Source of the DNA: Streptomyces tateyamensis
Lineage (GTDB): Bacteria; Actinomycetota; Actinomycetes; Streptomycetales; Streptomycetaceae
Direction of reading: 5' to 3'
NCBI RefSeq assembly: GCF_003205575.1
Contig: NZ_PYBW01000155.1
Span: forward strand, 1 to 64,000
Length of the DNA stretch: 64,000 nucleotides
This document shows, in pieces, positions 7,226 through 16,519 of the stretch. A program made the translations under genes and the position numbers. Position 1 is the stretch's first letter. Each line of letters opens with the position of its first letter. The notes under the pieces were generated by a model. It saw only the letters and a list, made by a program, of their open reading frames with translations. It searched no databases and was not told the origin of the DNA.

Positions 7226-8797
7226 TCAGCCGCGGACCGAGGGCTGACCGGTGAGGACCTCCACCGCGGCGAGCCCGCAGACCCGGGCGGCACCGTGGGT
7301 GACGATGTGCAGCGCGCCGACCGGCTCGGCCTGCGGCACCCCCATCTCCACCACCAGGGCGTCGGGGCGGGAGGTCAGCAGCAGGCGCAGTGCCGCCGAC
7401 ATCCACCCGTGGCGGTGCACGTCGCGCACCACCAGGACCAGGCGGCGCCCCTGGGCCTCGGCGACCAGCGCGGCCACCAGCGGCTCCAGCTCGGCCTCCT
7501 CGGCCTGCTCCGGACCGACGCTGCGGCTGCGGGTGCCCGGGAAGCGCTCGGCCAGCATGCCGGCCACGCCCCACGGGGTCTCGTCGCCCACCGCGATGTT
7601 GGACTCCGGCGAGAAGGAGACCACGTACGGGCGCTCGGTGACCGGGAGGAACGGCTGCGCCGGGTCCTCGGTCACCTTGAGCGCCCGGCGGGCCGCCCGC
7701 AGGCCGATCGCCAGGTCCGGCTCCACCGGGGCCGCCTGGGCCGCCCCGGCGCCGAACCGCGCCTGCCGGGCCCAGCTGCCCAGCTCCCGCACCCGGGCGG
7801 CGGCGTCCGCCAGCCGCTGCTCGGCGAGCCGGCCCGAGCGGACCGCCTCCACGATCGCGTCGCGCAGCTGGAGCACCGTCTCCTCGTCGCACAGGCCGCC
7901 GCCCACGCAGATCGCGTCGGCACCCGCGGCCAGCGCCAGCACCGTCCCCTCCGCGATCCCGTAAGTGTCGGCGATGGCACCCATCTCCACCGCGTCGGTG
8001 ACGATCAGGCCCTGGTAGCCGAGCCCGCCCGCGCTCTGCGGCCCGCGCAGCAGGCCGGAGAGCACCGCCTCGGACAGCGTGGCCGGGTAGACCGGGTCGA
8101 GCGCCGGGATCATGATGTGCGCGCTCATCACGGCCTTGGCGCCGGCCTCGACCGCCGCCGCGAAGGGCGGCAGGTCGCGCGAGCGCAGCAGGTCCTCCGC
8201 CACGTCGATCAGCGGCAGGCCGTGGTGCGAGTCCACGTTGGTGTCGCCGTGGCCGGGGAAGTGCTTGGCGCAGGCGGCCACCCCCGCCGACTGCAGGCCC
8301 TCCACCCAGGCCGCGGTGTGCCGGGCGCACAGCTCGGTGTCGGCGCCGAACGAGCGCACCCCGATCACCGGGTTGCCCGGGTTGGAGTTGACGTCGGCGG
8401 CCGGCGCCCAGTTGAAGTTGATGCCGCACTCGGCCAGCGCCCGGCCGAGCTCGCGGGCCACGTCCCGGGTCAGCGCCGGGTCGTCGACCGCGCCGAGCGC
8501 CAGGTTGCCCGGCCAGGAGGAGCCGGAGCCGACCTCCAGGCGGGTGACGTCGCCGCCCTCCTCGTCGATCGCGATCAGCAGGTCCGGGTTCTCCCGGCGC
8601 AGCTCGCGGCAGAGCTCGGTCAGCTGGGCCTGGCCGGTCACGTTGCGGCCGAACAGCGCCACCGAGCCGAGGCCGGCGGCGATGTGCCGGTGCACCCACT
8701 CGGGCGGCTCGGTGCCGTCGAAGCCGGGCTGCAGCACGGCGAGCGCGTCCCGGTGCAGCTGGTCGCTGTCGGGCACGGTCGGGATGAGGATGCTCAT
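7226..8797 (-). CDS. dasD: beta-N-acetylglucosaminidase, GH3 (DasD)
   Basis: This 523-residue family 3 glycoside hydrolase cleaves GlcNAc from chitobiose and short chito-oligosaccharides. The NagZ-type signature KHFPGHGDT is followed by DSHHGLP, the His/Asp acid-base dyad of GlcNAc-specific GH3 enzymes. The catalytic nucleophile is the Asp in IVTDAVEMG. It has no signal peptide, so it acts in the cytoplasm on sugars brought in by DasABC. ATG 8797 lies five bases after the dasC stop codon, so it is translated from the dasBC transcript. The C-terminal part (about residues 370-523) is an accessory domain typical of the longer members. Confidence 0.92.
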   Translation of the reverse strand: MSILIPTVPDSDQLHRDALAVLQPGFDGTEPPEWVHRHIAAGLGSVALFGRNVTGQAQLTELCRELRRENPDLLIAIDEEGGDVTRLEVGSGSSWPGNLALGAVDDPALTRDVARELGRALAECGINFNWAPAADVNSNPGNPVIGVRSFGADTELCARHTAAWVEGLQSAGVAACAKHFPGHGDTNVDSHHGLPLIDVAEDLLRSRDLPPFAAAVEAGAKAVMSAHIMIPALDPVYPATLSEAVLSGLLRGPQSAGGLGYQGLIVTDAVEMGAIADTYGIAEGTVLALAAGADAICVGGGLCDEETVLQLRDAIVEAVRSGRLAEQRLADAAARVRELGSWARQARFGAGAAQAAPVEPDLAIGLRAARRALKVTEDPAQPFLPVTERPYVVSFSPESNIAVGDETPWGVAGMLAERFPGTRSRSVGPEQAEEAELEPLVAALVAEAQGRRLVLVVRDVHRHGWMSAALRLLLTSRPDALVVEMGVPQAEPVGALHIVTHGAARVCGLAAVEVLTGQPSVRG

Positions 8798-8802
8798 GCT
8801 GA

Positions 8803-9642
8803 TCAGCCCTTCACCGCGCCGGCGGTCTGACCGCCGACCGCCTTGCGCTGGAAGAAGAGGAAGAGCACCAGGATCGGCAGCGCGAAGACGGTGGAGGCGG
8901 CCATGGTGGCGCCCCAGTCGTCGCCGAAGTTGGTCTGGAAGGAGCTCAGCCAGACCGGCAGCGTCTGCGCGGTGCCCGGGCCGGTGGCCTTGTTGAGCAC
9001 CAGGACCAGCGGGAACTCGTTCCACGCGGTGATGAAGCCGAAGAGCGAGGTGGACATCAGGCCCGGGACCAGCAGCGGAAAGACCACCCGGACGAAGGCC
9101 TGCGGGCGGGTGCAGCCGTCCACCATGGCCGACTCCTCCAGCTCCTTGGGCACCGCCGCGATGAAGCCGCGCAGCGTCCAGACGGTGAAGGGCAGCACCA
9201 TCATCATGTAGAAGATCATCAGCGGCACGAGGCTGTTGAGCATGTTGTTGTCACGGACGATCAGGTACACCGAGATGACCATGACCTCCCAGGGCGCCAT
9301 CTGCGCCAGCATGATCACCAGGATGAAGGCCTTGCGGCCGCGGAAGCGCATCCGGGCCACCGCGAAGGCGGCCAGGGTGGCGATCACCAGCGAGGCGCCC
9401 ACCGCGATCACGGTGACCAGCAGGCTGTTGCCGGCCATCTCCCAGAACTGCGGGGCCTTGAACGCGGTGCTGAAGTGCTCCAGCGTGGCGTGGAAGGGGA
9501 TGAAGACCGGGGTCTTGCTGATGATGTCCTTGTTCGGCTTGAACGAGGTGGAGACCATCCAGTAGACCGGGAAGGCGAAGAAGACCAGCAGGACAAGGGC
9601 GATGACATTGGGCCAGCTGCGGCCAAAGAGAGAGCGCCTCAC
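8803..9642 (-). CDS. dasC: chitobiose ABC transporter permease DasC
   Basis: This 279-residue MalG-type permease has six predicted membrane segments. It carries the EAA loop, seen here as ELEESAMVDGCTRPQAF, which docks the ATPase. Its GTG start overlaps the dasB stop by four bases (GTGA), so translation is coupled. No ATPase gene is in the locus; in Streptomyces the shared ATPase MsiK energises DasABC from elsewhere. With DasB it forms the channel for N,N'-diacetylchitobiose. Confidence 0.92.
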   Translation of the reverse strand: MRRSLFGRSWPNVIALVLLVFFAFPVYWMVSTSFKPNKDIISKTPVFIPFHATLEHFSTAFKAPQFWEMAGNSLLVTVIAVGASLVIATLAAFAVARMRFRGRKAFILVIMLAQMAPWEVMVISVYLIVRDNNMLNSLVPLMIFYMMMVLPFTVWTLRGFIAAVPKELEESAMVDGCTRPQAFVRVVFPLLVPGLMSTSLFGFITAWNEFPLVLVLNKATGPGTAQTLPVWLSSFQTNFGDDWGATMAASTVFALPILVLFLFFQRKAVGGQTAGAVKG

Positions 9643-10634
9643 AGCTCGTCCTCCTGCTTCAGAATGACTCGGAAGTACGGGACCATGGCCAGCGCCAGCA
9701 TCACCATGGTCAGGATGGCGATCGCGCTGCCGACGCCGAAGTGCTGGTTGCCGATGCCCTCGACGAAGGAGTAGACCGGCATGGTCTCGGTGGACCGCTC
9801 GGGGCCGCCGCCGTCGATCGTGTAGACCTGGGTGAAGGACTTGAAGACCCAGATGATCTCCAGGAAGGTCGTCCCCAGGAAGAAGGGCTTCAGGCTCGGG
9901 TAGATCACCGAGCTGAAGATCTTGAACGCGCCGGCGCCGTCCATCCGGGCGGCCTCGTACAGCTCGGTCGGGATCGTGGTCAGGCCCGCGTACATGTTGA
10001 ACGCCACGAACGGGATCGAGCCCCAGACGATCAGCAGGATGATCACGAAGAACGTGGAGGCCTGGTTCCCGGTCCAGTTGTAGGTGGCCATGCTGTGCCA
10101 GCCGAGCTTGTCCAGGCCCCAGTTGACCACGCCGTAGCGCGAGTCGAAGAGCCACAGGTAGACGGTGGACTGCGCCACGAACGGCATCGCCCAGGCCAGG
10201 ATCAGGCCGACCCCGAGGGTCAGCCGCATCTTGCTGCCGAGCCGGTTGAGCAGCAGGCCGACCAGGGTGCCGCCGACCATGATCAGCACCACGTTGATCG
10301 CGGTGAAGACCACCGAGCGCTCGGTGGTGTGCCAGAAGTCGGCACTGGTCAGCTGGTCCGTGTAGTTGGAGAAGCCGGTCCACTCGGTCAGGTGCTGGAT
10401 CAGCTGACGCTTGTTCAGGTTCTGCAGCGACAGGACGAAGGTGTTGACCAGCGGCCAGAGCAGCAGCGTCAGGGTGGCCAGCATGGCCGGCGCCAGCAGC
10501 GCGTACGGCGCGAACCGGGACAACAGCCCGGGGCCGGACCTTCTGGGCCCGCTCAGGGAGTCGCCCGGAACCGCCCCGTCAGTGTTGCTGGGCCCTGGGG
10601 CCTGGGCCCGCACCGGGTCCGACTGAACAGCCAT
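9639..10634 (-). CDS. dasB: chitobiose ABC transporter permease DasB
   Basis: This 331-residue MalF-type permease has six membrane segments after a hydrophilic N-terminal tail of about 45 residues. The EAA motif reads LYEAARMDGAGAFKIF. ATG 10634 is preceded by GAGGAAG. It is separated from dasA by 129 bp containing a hairpin (10716-10747), which would let dasA be made in excess of the permeases. It overlaps dasC. Confidence 0.92.
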   Translation of the reverse strand: MAVQSDPVRAQAPGPSNTDGAVPGDSLSGPRRSGPGLLSRFAPYALLAPAMLATLTLLLWPLVNTFVLSLQNLNKRQLIQHLTEWTGFSNYTDQLTSADFWHTTERSVVFTAINVVLIMVGGTLVGLLLNRLGSKMRLTLGVGLILAWAMPFVAQSTVYLWLFDSRYGVVNWGLDKLGWHSMATYNWTGNQASTFFVIILLIVWGSIPFVAFNMYAGLTTIPTELYEAARMDGAGAFKIFSSVIYPSLKPFFLGTTFLEIIWVFKSFTQVYTIDGGGPERSTETMPVYSFVEGIGNQHFGVGSAIAILTMVMLALAMVPYFRVILKQEDEL

Positions 10635-10715
10635 CGCTCTCTCTTCCTCACGCCTGGCCGAAACGTGGCGGCCACCGTCCGGCCGCCCGCGCGGCCACAA
10701 ACAGGGCGGCGGCGG

Positions 10716-10747
10716 CGCCCGCCGGCCCCTTCGGGAGCCGGCGGGCG
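10716..10747 (-). terminator. dasA-dasB intercistronic hairpin
   Basis: The arms CGCCCGCCGGC (10716-10726) and GCCGGCGGGCG (10737-10747) form an 11-bp perfect stem, starting 16 bp beyond the dasA stop codon. Partial termination or 3' end protection here would give more binding-protein mRNA than permease mRNA, as is usual for ABC importers. Confidence 0.65.
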
Positions 10748-10763
10748 ACGCCGCTCGGTGCTA

Positions 10764-12038
10764 CTAGTTCTTCTGCGCGAGACGCTTGGTGATCTCGTCG
10801 TCGTACTTCTTGGCCAGGCTGTCGTAGTCCCCGCCCTGGAGGGCGGCGGCCATGAAGTCCTTGATCGGGTTCGGCGTGTTCTCGACGTTCGCCCAGGCCG
10901 GGATGTTCGGCGTGGTCGCACCGTTGGTGGAGGCCGGGATGGCCGCCTTCGCGTAGTCCGAGGTGGCCAGCGCGTTCAGCGAGGTCTTGTTCGGGACCAG
11001 GCCGGCGGCGGCCATCATGCCCTCGTACTTGTCCGAGAGCGCGATCTTCAGGAAGCCCTTGGCCAGGTCCTGGTTCTTGCTCGCCTGGGCCACGGCCAGG
11101 TTCGAGCCGCCCAGGAAGACGCCCGACGGCTTGTCGGCGGTCAGGCCCGGCAGCGGGAAGTAGCCCACGTTGTCGGCCGGCATGTCCTTGGGGGCCGGAG
11201 CCTCCCAGCCGAGGCCGATCATCGCGCCGACGTCGCCCTTGGGGAAGATCGTCATCTGCTGCGGGGTGGCCTCGTCCTTGTCCTTCGGAGCGGCCGAGTA
11301 GCTCTGCAGCTTCTGGTAGGTCTGGAAGGCGGCCTTGGCCTCCGGCGACTCCAGGTTGCCGACCCAGCTGGAACCGGACTGCTTGGCGATCTGGCCGCCG
11401 GTGCCGGCCAGCAGGCCGAAGTAGGTGTACCACTCCTGGCCCGGCAGGTAGATCGGGTTGCCGACGCCGGCCGCCTTCAGCTTGTCCAGGTCCTGGTAGA
11501 ACTCGTCCAGGGTCTTCGGAGCGCCGCTGATGCCGGCCTTCGTCCACAGGCCCTTGTTGTAGATGACGACGCGGTTGGCGAAGTACCACGGGGCGGCGTA
11601 CTGCTTGCCGTCCAGCACCGAGGAGGCGTTCAGGTTGCTCGCCCAGTCGCTGCCGCCCAGGTCTGCCTTGTCCTTGGTGATGTCCAGCAGGCCACCGGTG
11701 GCCGCGTAACCCGCGGTCTGGGTGTTGCCGACCTCGAGGACGTCCACCGAACCCTCGGAGAGGGCGGTGGTGATCTTCTGGCCGATGCCGTCCCACTTCT
11801 GGATCTGGATGTTGAGCTTGGCGCCCGGGAACTGCGACTCGAAGTCCGCCTTGACCCCGTCCTGCCAGGCCTGCGGCGCGGAGCCGTCCATGAACCAGGC
11901 GGTGAGGGTCTTGCCGTTGTAGTTGGCCGGCTTGCTGCTGGAGCTGCTCGCGGTGTCCGAAGACTTCGACGAGCTGCAGGCCGCGACGCCGACGACCATG
12001 GCCGCGACGCCGACCGCCGCGATGAGCTGACGCTTCAC
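10764..12038 (-). CDS. dasA: chitobiose-binding lipoprotein DasA
   Basis: This 424-residue extracellular solute-binding protein starts at GTG 12038. The N-terminus KRQLIAAVGVAAMVVGVAAC is a lipoprotein signal with the modified Cys at residue 21, followed by a Ser/Lys-rich linker. The remainder is the two-lobed SBP_bac_1 fold. DasA binds N,N'-diacetylchitobiose and delivers it to DasBC. It is divergent from dasR, and the 353-bp gap holds two dre sites. The neighbourhood (dasR, dasBCD, nagB) makes the identity firm. Confidence 0.94.
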   Translation of the reverse strand: MKRQLIAAVGVAAMVVGVAACSSSKSSDTASSSSSKPANYNGKTLTAWFMDGSAPQAWQDGVKADFESQFPGAKLNIQIQKWDGIGQKITTALSEGSVDVLEVGNTQTAGYAATGGLLDITKDKADLGGSDWASNLNASSVLDGKQYAAPWYFANRVVIYNKGLWTKAGISGAPKTLDEFYQDLDKLKAAGVGNPIYLPGQEWYTYFGLLAGTGGQIAKQSGSSWVGNLESPEAKAAFQTYQKLQSYSAAPKDKDEATPQQMTIFPKGDVGAMIGLGWEAPAPKDMPADNVGYFPLPGLTADKPSGVFLGGSNLAVAQASKNQDLAKGFLKIALSDKYEGMMAAAGLVPNKTSLNALATSDYAKAAIPASTNGATTPNIPAWANVENTPNPIKDFMAAALQGGDYDSLAKKYDDEITKRLAQKN

Positions 12039-12159
12039 GCCATCCTCCTGAGGGATGCCCGGGTGCCCCCATCGGTGGCCAGCGGCAGATCCACACGAAT
12101 CGTGCGAAAGCGGCGCCGAGACCCGCGAGTGGGTGGGGATTCATGAGTGTGGTCTGCAG

Positions 12160-12171
12160 TGGTGTAGACCA
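12160..12171. promoter_or_regulatory. dre, downstream operator of dasA
   Basis: TGGTGTAGACCA matches the dre core at 11 of 12 positions. Its centre is 25 bp from the second dre, and it lies between the dasA promoter and start codon. Confidence 0.85.
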
Positions 12172-12184
12172 GATGCCTGGAGCT

Positions 12185-12209
12185 TGGCCTAGACCAATGG
12201 CACTGTCAA
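12185..12209 (-). promoter_or_regulatory. dasA promoter with dre in the spacer
   Basis: On the minus strand the -35 box TTGACA (12204-12209) is followed after 7 bp by a dre core (12185-12196, TGGCCTAGACCA on plus). The operator would overlap the start of the -10 region, consistent with direct repression by DasR. Confidence 0.82.
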
Positions 12210-12391
12210 CGGGCCGATGAGCAATCCGGACGAGCCGTTATCAAGCCGACACCGCTCATCGTTCATCGCGTGATGAGCTCCCCGTCGCCGTGGCATACGT
12301 GCGACGATGTGTGCCGTTAACGAGGTAGTGGGGCTCCTGAGGGCCCCGCGAGGGGTCCAGCAGGGCCCCGCGGAGAAGCGGAGAAGCGGCC

Positions 12392-13201
12392 ATGAGCAGC
12401 GACGGGGGCACCACGGCCCAGCTCCCCCAGGCCCAGGCGGTGCCCACGCAGGCCGGTACGGCCGGCAAGACGGCGGAGGGCGACCCCGCGTCCGCACGCG
12501 TGCCCAAGTACTACGGGCTGAAGCGCCACCTGCTCCAGCTCACCGAGACCCAGCCGGCCGGCACCCCGGTCCCGCCGGAGCGGGCGCTGGCCGCCCAGTT
12601 CGACACCTCCCGCACCACGGTGCGCCAGGCCCTGCAGGAACTGGTGGTCGAGGGGCGGCTGGAGCGGATCCAGGGCAAGGGGACCTTCGTCGCCAAGCCC
12701 AAGGTGGCGCAGGCCCTGCAGCTGACCTCCTACACCGAGGACATGCGCGCCCAGGGGCTGGAGCCCACCTCGCGGCTGATCGAGGTCGGCTACATCACCG
12801 CCGACGACCGGATCGCCCCGCTGCTGGACATCAAGCCCGGCAGCCGGGTGCTGCGGATCGAGCGGCTGCGGCTGGCCAACGGCGATCCGATGGCGATCGA
12901 GGTGGCCCACCTGTCGGCCAAGCGCTTCCCGGCACTGCGCCGCAACCTGATCAAGCACAACTCGCTCTACACCGCGCTGCGCGAGGTGTACGGCGTGGTG
13001 GTGGCCGAGGCCGAGGAGACCATCGAGACCACACTGGCCAACCCGCGCGAGGCCGGCCTGCTCGGCTCCGACCTGGGGCTGCCGATGCTCCAGCTGTCCC
13101 GGCACTCCTTCGACCCCGAGGGCGCCCCGGTGGAGTGGGTCCGCTCGATCTACCGCGGCGACCGGTACAAGTTCATCACCCGGCTGCAGCGCCCGAGCTG
13201 A
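12392..13201 (+). CDS. dasR: GntR/HutC-family repressor DasR
   Basis: This 269-residue regulator has an N-terminal winged helix (about residues 38-108, with PPERALAAQFDTSRTTVRQA) and a C-terminal UTRA ligand-binding domain (about 125-262). The text from VPKYY to RGDRYKF is nearly identical to my recollection of S. coelicolor DasR, the GlcN-6-P-responsive repressor of chitin/GlcNAc genes. The start at ATG 12392 has an Ala/Gln/Pro-rich N-terminal extension of about 35 residues. It is divergent from dasA and followed by a 14-bp hairpin terminator. Its targets in this window are the dre sites listed separately. Confidence 0.96.
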   Translation: MSSDGGTTAQLPQAQAVPTQAGTAGKTAEGDPASARVPKYYGLKRHLLQLTETQPAGTPVPPERALAAQFDTSRTTVRQALQELVVEGRLERIQGKGTFVAKPKVAQALQLTSYTEDMRAQGLEPTSRLIEVGYITADDRIAPLLDIKPGSRVLRIERLRLANGDPMAIEVAHLSAKRFPALRRNLIKHNSLYTALREVYGVVVAEAEETIETTLANPREAGLLGSDLGLPMLQLSRHSFDPEGAPVEWVRSIYRGDRYKFITRLQRPS

Positions 13202-13508
13202 CCTCGCGGCACGCGGGAAGGGGCGCTCCCGGCCGGGGGCGCCCCTTCCCGCATCCGGTCCCGGTGCGTCCCGATGCCGGTCCCGGCGTCCGGTCCCGGC
13301 CCGGGCGAACTGACGCAGCGCCAGAGTTCGGCCGGAGCGACCGTCCAGTTTGCGAGACCCCCGGTTATGACTGGTGACACGAGGGCATGAGGTGCCCTAC
13401 ATTCCGACCAGTCCAAGCCGATCACCAAGGGCGCTGCTCGGCGGGCGCGTCGGAACCCGGGGCGCTGCGGCGCTGCTGGGGATCTCCCTGCCACCGCCGG
13501 AGCCGCTC
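13202..13508. other. intergenic region between dasR and the DUF3311 gene
   Basis: This 307-bp gap begins with the dasR terminator (13213-13252). A TTATGA stretch near 13366 could be a -10 box for the downstream transporter operon. I see no gene here. Confidence 0.5.
13213..13252 (+). terminator. dasR terminator
   Basis: Arms at 13213-13226 and 13239-13252 form a 14-bp perfect stem with a 12-nt loop, 11 bp after the dasR stop codon. There is no T tract, as is usual for streptomycete terminators. Confidence 0.8.
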
Positions 13509-13790
13509 ATGACGCTCGAACCCGACGCCCCCGCAGCACCACCGGGCCTTCTGCCCCCCGTGACCCCCGCCCGGGTCCTGGCCGGCCTCAGCCTGGCCGT
13601 CCCGGTGGTCGCGCTGCTCTGGGTCAACTCCTACGCGAAGCTGACCCCGAAGCTGGGCGGCGTGCCGTTCTTCTACTGGTACCAGATCCTCTGGATCCCG
13701 GTCTCGGCGCTCTTCACCGGCGCCGCCTACCTGCTGCTCAACCACGACGCGCGCCGGCGCAAGGCCGCCCGCGGGGGTGAGGTGCGATGA
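13509..13790 (+). CDS. DUF3311 small membrane protein, symporter partner
   Basis: This 93-residue protein has two membrane segments (about residues 22-42 and 55-77) and a basic C-terminal end. DUF3311 proteins are encoded directly before MctP-type sodium:solute symporters and are thought to assist them. ATG 13509 follows a GGAG ribosome site. The stop overlaps the next start by four bases (ATGA), which indicates coupled translation. Confidence 0.85.
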   Translation: MTLEPDAPAAPPGLLPPVTPARVLAGLSLAVPVVALLWVNSYAKLTPKLGGVPFFYWYQILWIPVSALFTGAAYLLLNHDARRRKAARGGEVR

Positions 13791-15433
13791 GCCACGGCGT
13801 GAACACGGGCGCCCTGGTGGTGTTCGTCCTCTTCTTCCTGCTGGTCACCGTGCTGGGCTTCCTGGCCTCCCGCTGGCGCCGGTCCGACAACGGCCTGCAC
13901 CTGGACGAGTGGGGCCTGGGCGGGCGCAGCTTCGGGACCTGGATCACCTGGTTCCTGCTGGGCGGCGACCTCTACACCGCCTACACCTTCATCGCGGTCC
14001 CGGCCGCGGTCTACGGGGCCGGCGCCGCGGGCTTCTTCGCCGTGCCGTACACGATCATCGCCTACCCGCTGGTCTTCCTCTTCCTGCCCCGGCTCTGGTC
14101 GGTGGCCCGCAGCCGCGGCTACGTGACCCCCGCCGACTTCGTGCGCGGGCGGTACGGCTCGCGCGGCCTGGCGCTGGCCGTCGCGGTGACCGGGATCCTG
14201 GCCACCATGCCGTACATCGCGCTGCAGCTGGTCGGCATCCAGGCGGTGCTGGACACCCTCGGGGTGGGCGGCGGGTCGAGCAGCAACTGGTTCGTCAAGG
14301 ACCTGCCGCTCTTCCTGGCCTTCGCGGTGCTGGCCGCCTACACCTACTCCTCGGGCCTGCGGGCGCCGGCGCTGATCGCCTTCGTCAAGGACACCCTGGT
14401 CTACATCGTGATCATCGTCGCGGTGGTCTACCTGCCGATGCGGCTGGGCGGCTACGGGCACATCTTCGACGCGGCCGCGACCAAGTTCAACGCGGTCAAC
14501 CCGAAGACCCACCAGCCGGTCGGCTCCATGATCACCGGCCCGAAGGCGCAGTGGGGGTACGCGACCCTGGCGTTCGGCTCGGCGCTCGCGCTCTTCATGT
14601 ACCCGCACACCGTCACCGGCGTGCTGGCCGCCAAGTCGCGCAACACCGTGCGCCGCAACATGGCGATCCTGCCCGCCTACTCGCTGATGCTGGGCCTGCT
14701 GGCGCTGCTCGGCTTCCTGGCGATCGCGGCCGGGGTGGGCAAGGACGCCAACGGCAAGGCCATCGCCGGCTTCAACCCGCAGCTGGCGGTGCCGGAGCTG
14801 TTCTCCAAGCTCTTCCCGGACTGGTTCACCGGGGTGGCCTTCGCCGCGATCGGGATCGGCGCCCTGGTGCCGGCCGCGATCATGTCGATCGCCGCGGCCA
14901 ACCTGTTCACCCGCAACATCTACAAGGAGTTCCTGCGGCCCGACGCCACCCCGGAGGCGGAGACCAAGGTCGCCAAGGTGGTCTCGCTGCTGGTCAAGGT
15001 CGGCGCGCTGGTCTTCGTGCTCGGCATGGACAAGCAGCTGGCGATCAACCTGCAGCTGCTCGGCGGGATCTGGATCCTGCAGACCTTCGTCTCGGTGGTG
15101 GCCGGCCTGTTCACCCGCTGGTTCCACCGCTGGGCGCTGCTGGCCGGGTGGGCCGTCGGCATGGTCTACGGCACCTGGAAGGCGTACGGAATCGCCTCGC
15201 CCGCCACCAAGCACTTCGGCGGCAGCAGCGCGGCCATCCCGGTGATCGGCCAGATCGGCTACATCGGGCTGACCGCGTTCGTGCTCAACCTGATCGTGGC
15301 GGTCGTGCTCACCCTGGTGCTCAAGGCGGCCAAGGCCCCCGAGGGCGTGGACGAGACCACCGCGGCGGACTACAGCGCGGAGGAGGGCGACCCCGAGCTT
15401 GCGGATGCGCCCCAGCCGGTCGCGGCGCATTAA
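13787..15433 (+). CDS. sodium:solute symporter, MctP-like (probable monocarboxylate uptake)
   Basis: This 548-residue SSS-family transporter has about 13 membrane segments. The N-terminal part carries the conserved GGRSFGTWITWFLLGGD region, and the middle contains GIGALVPAAIMSIAAANLFTRN, typical of the family. The pairing with DUF3311 is characteristic of MctP, a carrier for pyruvate, lactate and alanine; the substrate here is inferred. The acidic tail after about residue 520 is cytoplasmic. It is followed by a strong hairpin. I see no regulatory link to DasR. Confidence 0.85.
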   Translation: MSHGVNTGALVVFVLFFLLVTVLGFLASRWRRSDNGLHLDEWGLGGRSFGTWITWFLLGGDLYTAYTFIAVPAAVYGAGAAGFFAVPYTIIAYPLVFLFLPRLWSVARSRGYVTPADFVRGRYGSRGLALAVAVTGILATMPYIALQLVGIQAVLDTLGVGGGSSSNWFVKDLPLFLAFAVLAAYTYSSGLRAPALIAFVKDTLVYIVIIVAVVYLPMRLGGYGHIFDAAATKFNAVNPKTHQPVGSMITGPKAQWGYATLAFGSALALFMYPHTVTGVLAAKSRNTVRRNMAILPAYSLMLGLLALLGFLAIAAGVGKDANGKAIAGFNPQLAVPELFSKLFPDWFTGVAFAAIGIGALVPAAIMSIAAANLFTRNIYKEFLRPDATPEAETKVAKVVSLLVKVGALVFVLGMDKQLAINLQLLGGIWILQTFVSVVAGLFTRWFHRWALLAGWAVGMVYGTWKAYGIASPATKHFGGSSAAIPVIGQIGYIGLTAFVLNLIVAVVLTLVLKAAKAPEGVDETTAADYSAEEGDPELADAPQPVAAH

Positions 15434-15453
15434 GCGCCCCAGCGCGCGCCCTG

Positions 15454-15502
15454 TGATCGCGCCGTCATCGCCCTCAACACTGAGGTGATGGCGGCGCGAT
15501 CA
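15454..15502 (+). terminator. terminator after the symporter gene
   Basis: The arms TGATCGCGCCGTCATC and GATGGCGGCGCGATCA pair over 16 bp with one G-T wobble. The hairpin begins about 20 bp after the symporter stop codon. Confidence 0.75.
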
Positions 15503-15572
15503 CATGTATGACGTCCTTGGGGCGTCGTCCACGCACCGACCAGCGGTGATACCGAGCCAACGGGGAGCGGGC

Positions 15573-16325
15573 ATGCCAGAGCCGAGCACCATCCTGAACG
15601 GACAGCCGCGCCGGGAAACCGCGCCCGAGCTGCCCTCGGTCCTGATCGCCACCCGGCACGGCCAGAGCACCGCGAACGTCGAGTTCCAGCTGGCCGAGGC
15701 CAACGGGGCGCTGACGGTGCCGATCAGCTGCCGGGACGCCGACATCCCGCTCTCCATGCACGGGCAGGCCCAGGCCCAGGCCTTCGGGCGCTGGTGGGCC
15801 GAGCTGCCGACCGGCGACCGGCCGAGATCGCTCTGGTGCTCGCCGTACGTGCGGGCGGCGGAGACGGCGCGGATCGCGCTGGCCCAGGCGGCCGGGCTCG
15901 GCTCGGTGCCGGTGGGCCTGCCGGTGCGCTACGACGAGCGGCTGCGCGACCGGGAGCTGGGCGTGCTGGAGATGCTCACCGCGGCGGCCATCGAGAAGCA
16001 CCACCCCGAGGAGGCGGCCCGGCGGCGGCGGATGGGCGAGCTCTACTACCGTCCGCCCGGCGGCGAGAGCTGGGCGGACGTGGCGCTGCGGGTGCGGGAC
16101 TGCCTGCGCGACCTGTGCGCCGAGGAGGCCGGGCACCCGGTGCTGCTGGTGGCGCACGACAACGTACTGCTGATGCTGCGGTACGTGCTGGACCGGCTCA
16201 GCGAGGCGGAGCTGCTGGAGCTGGACGTGGTGGCCAACTGCTCGGCGAGCATCTGGCGTTCGGTGGACGGACGGCTGTGCGCCGAGCAGTGGAACGGGAC
16301 CGGGCACCTGCCTGCAACCAACTGA
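15573..16325 (+). CDS. histidine phosphatase superfamily protein
   Basis: This 250-residue member of the phosphoglycerate-mutase-like phosphatases has the phosphohistidine motif TRHGQS near residue 29. The acid/base Glu lies in the ELGVLEM region, and a second catalytic His is in VAHDN near residue 192. Such enzymes dephosphorylate small metabolites or phosphoproteins; the substrate cannot be read from the sequence. ATG 15573 was preferred to an in-frame ATG at 15504 because it follows a GGGGAG ribosome site and avoids the preceding terminator. Confidence 0.82.
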   Translation: MPEPSTILNGQPRRETAPELPSVLIATRHGQSTANVEFQLAEANGALTVPISCRDADIPLSMHGQAQAQAFGRWWAELPTGDRPRSLWCSPYVRAAETARIALAQAAGLGSVPVGLPVRYDERLRDRELGVLEMLTAAAIEKHHPEEAARRRRMGELYYRPPGGESWADVALRVRDCLRDLCAEEAGHPVLLVAHDNVLLMLRYVLDRLSEAELLELDVVANCSASIWRSVDGRLCAEQWNGTGHLPATN

Positions 16326-16519
16326 CGGCCAGTCAGAGCCCGGGCAGGAGAACCTCCTTCGCGGCCGTCCGCCGGATGCTCCGGCGGGCGGCCGCTCTGC
16401 TGTGCGCACGGACTTATGCGCGTTTCTGTTCATTCTGTCGGTTCTATTGACTGGAATGAGCATGGCCGGTCCACTAGGTGCACCTCAGCACCCGTGCACC
16501 TCCTCGGAAGGAGCCTCCC

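Larger units (their letters stand above)
12039..12391. other. dasA-dasR divergent intergenic region
   Basis: This 353-bp gap contains the tandem-dre dasA promoter (12160-12209). Between about 12210 and the dasR start I see no further dre. The sites are about 196 bp from the dasR ATG, so dasR autoregulation through them is possible but not obvious. Confidence 0.6.

Noticed and set aside
12392..13201. dasR autoregulatory dre next to its start codon
   Set aside because: No dre-like core was found between 12210 and 12391. The only sites are those assigned to the dasA promoter.
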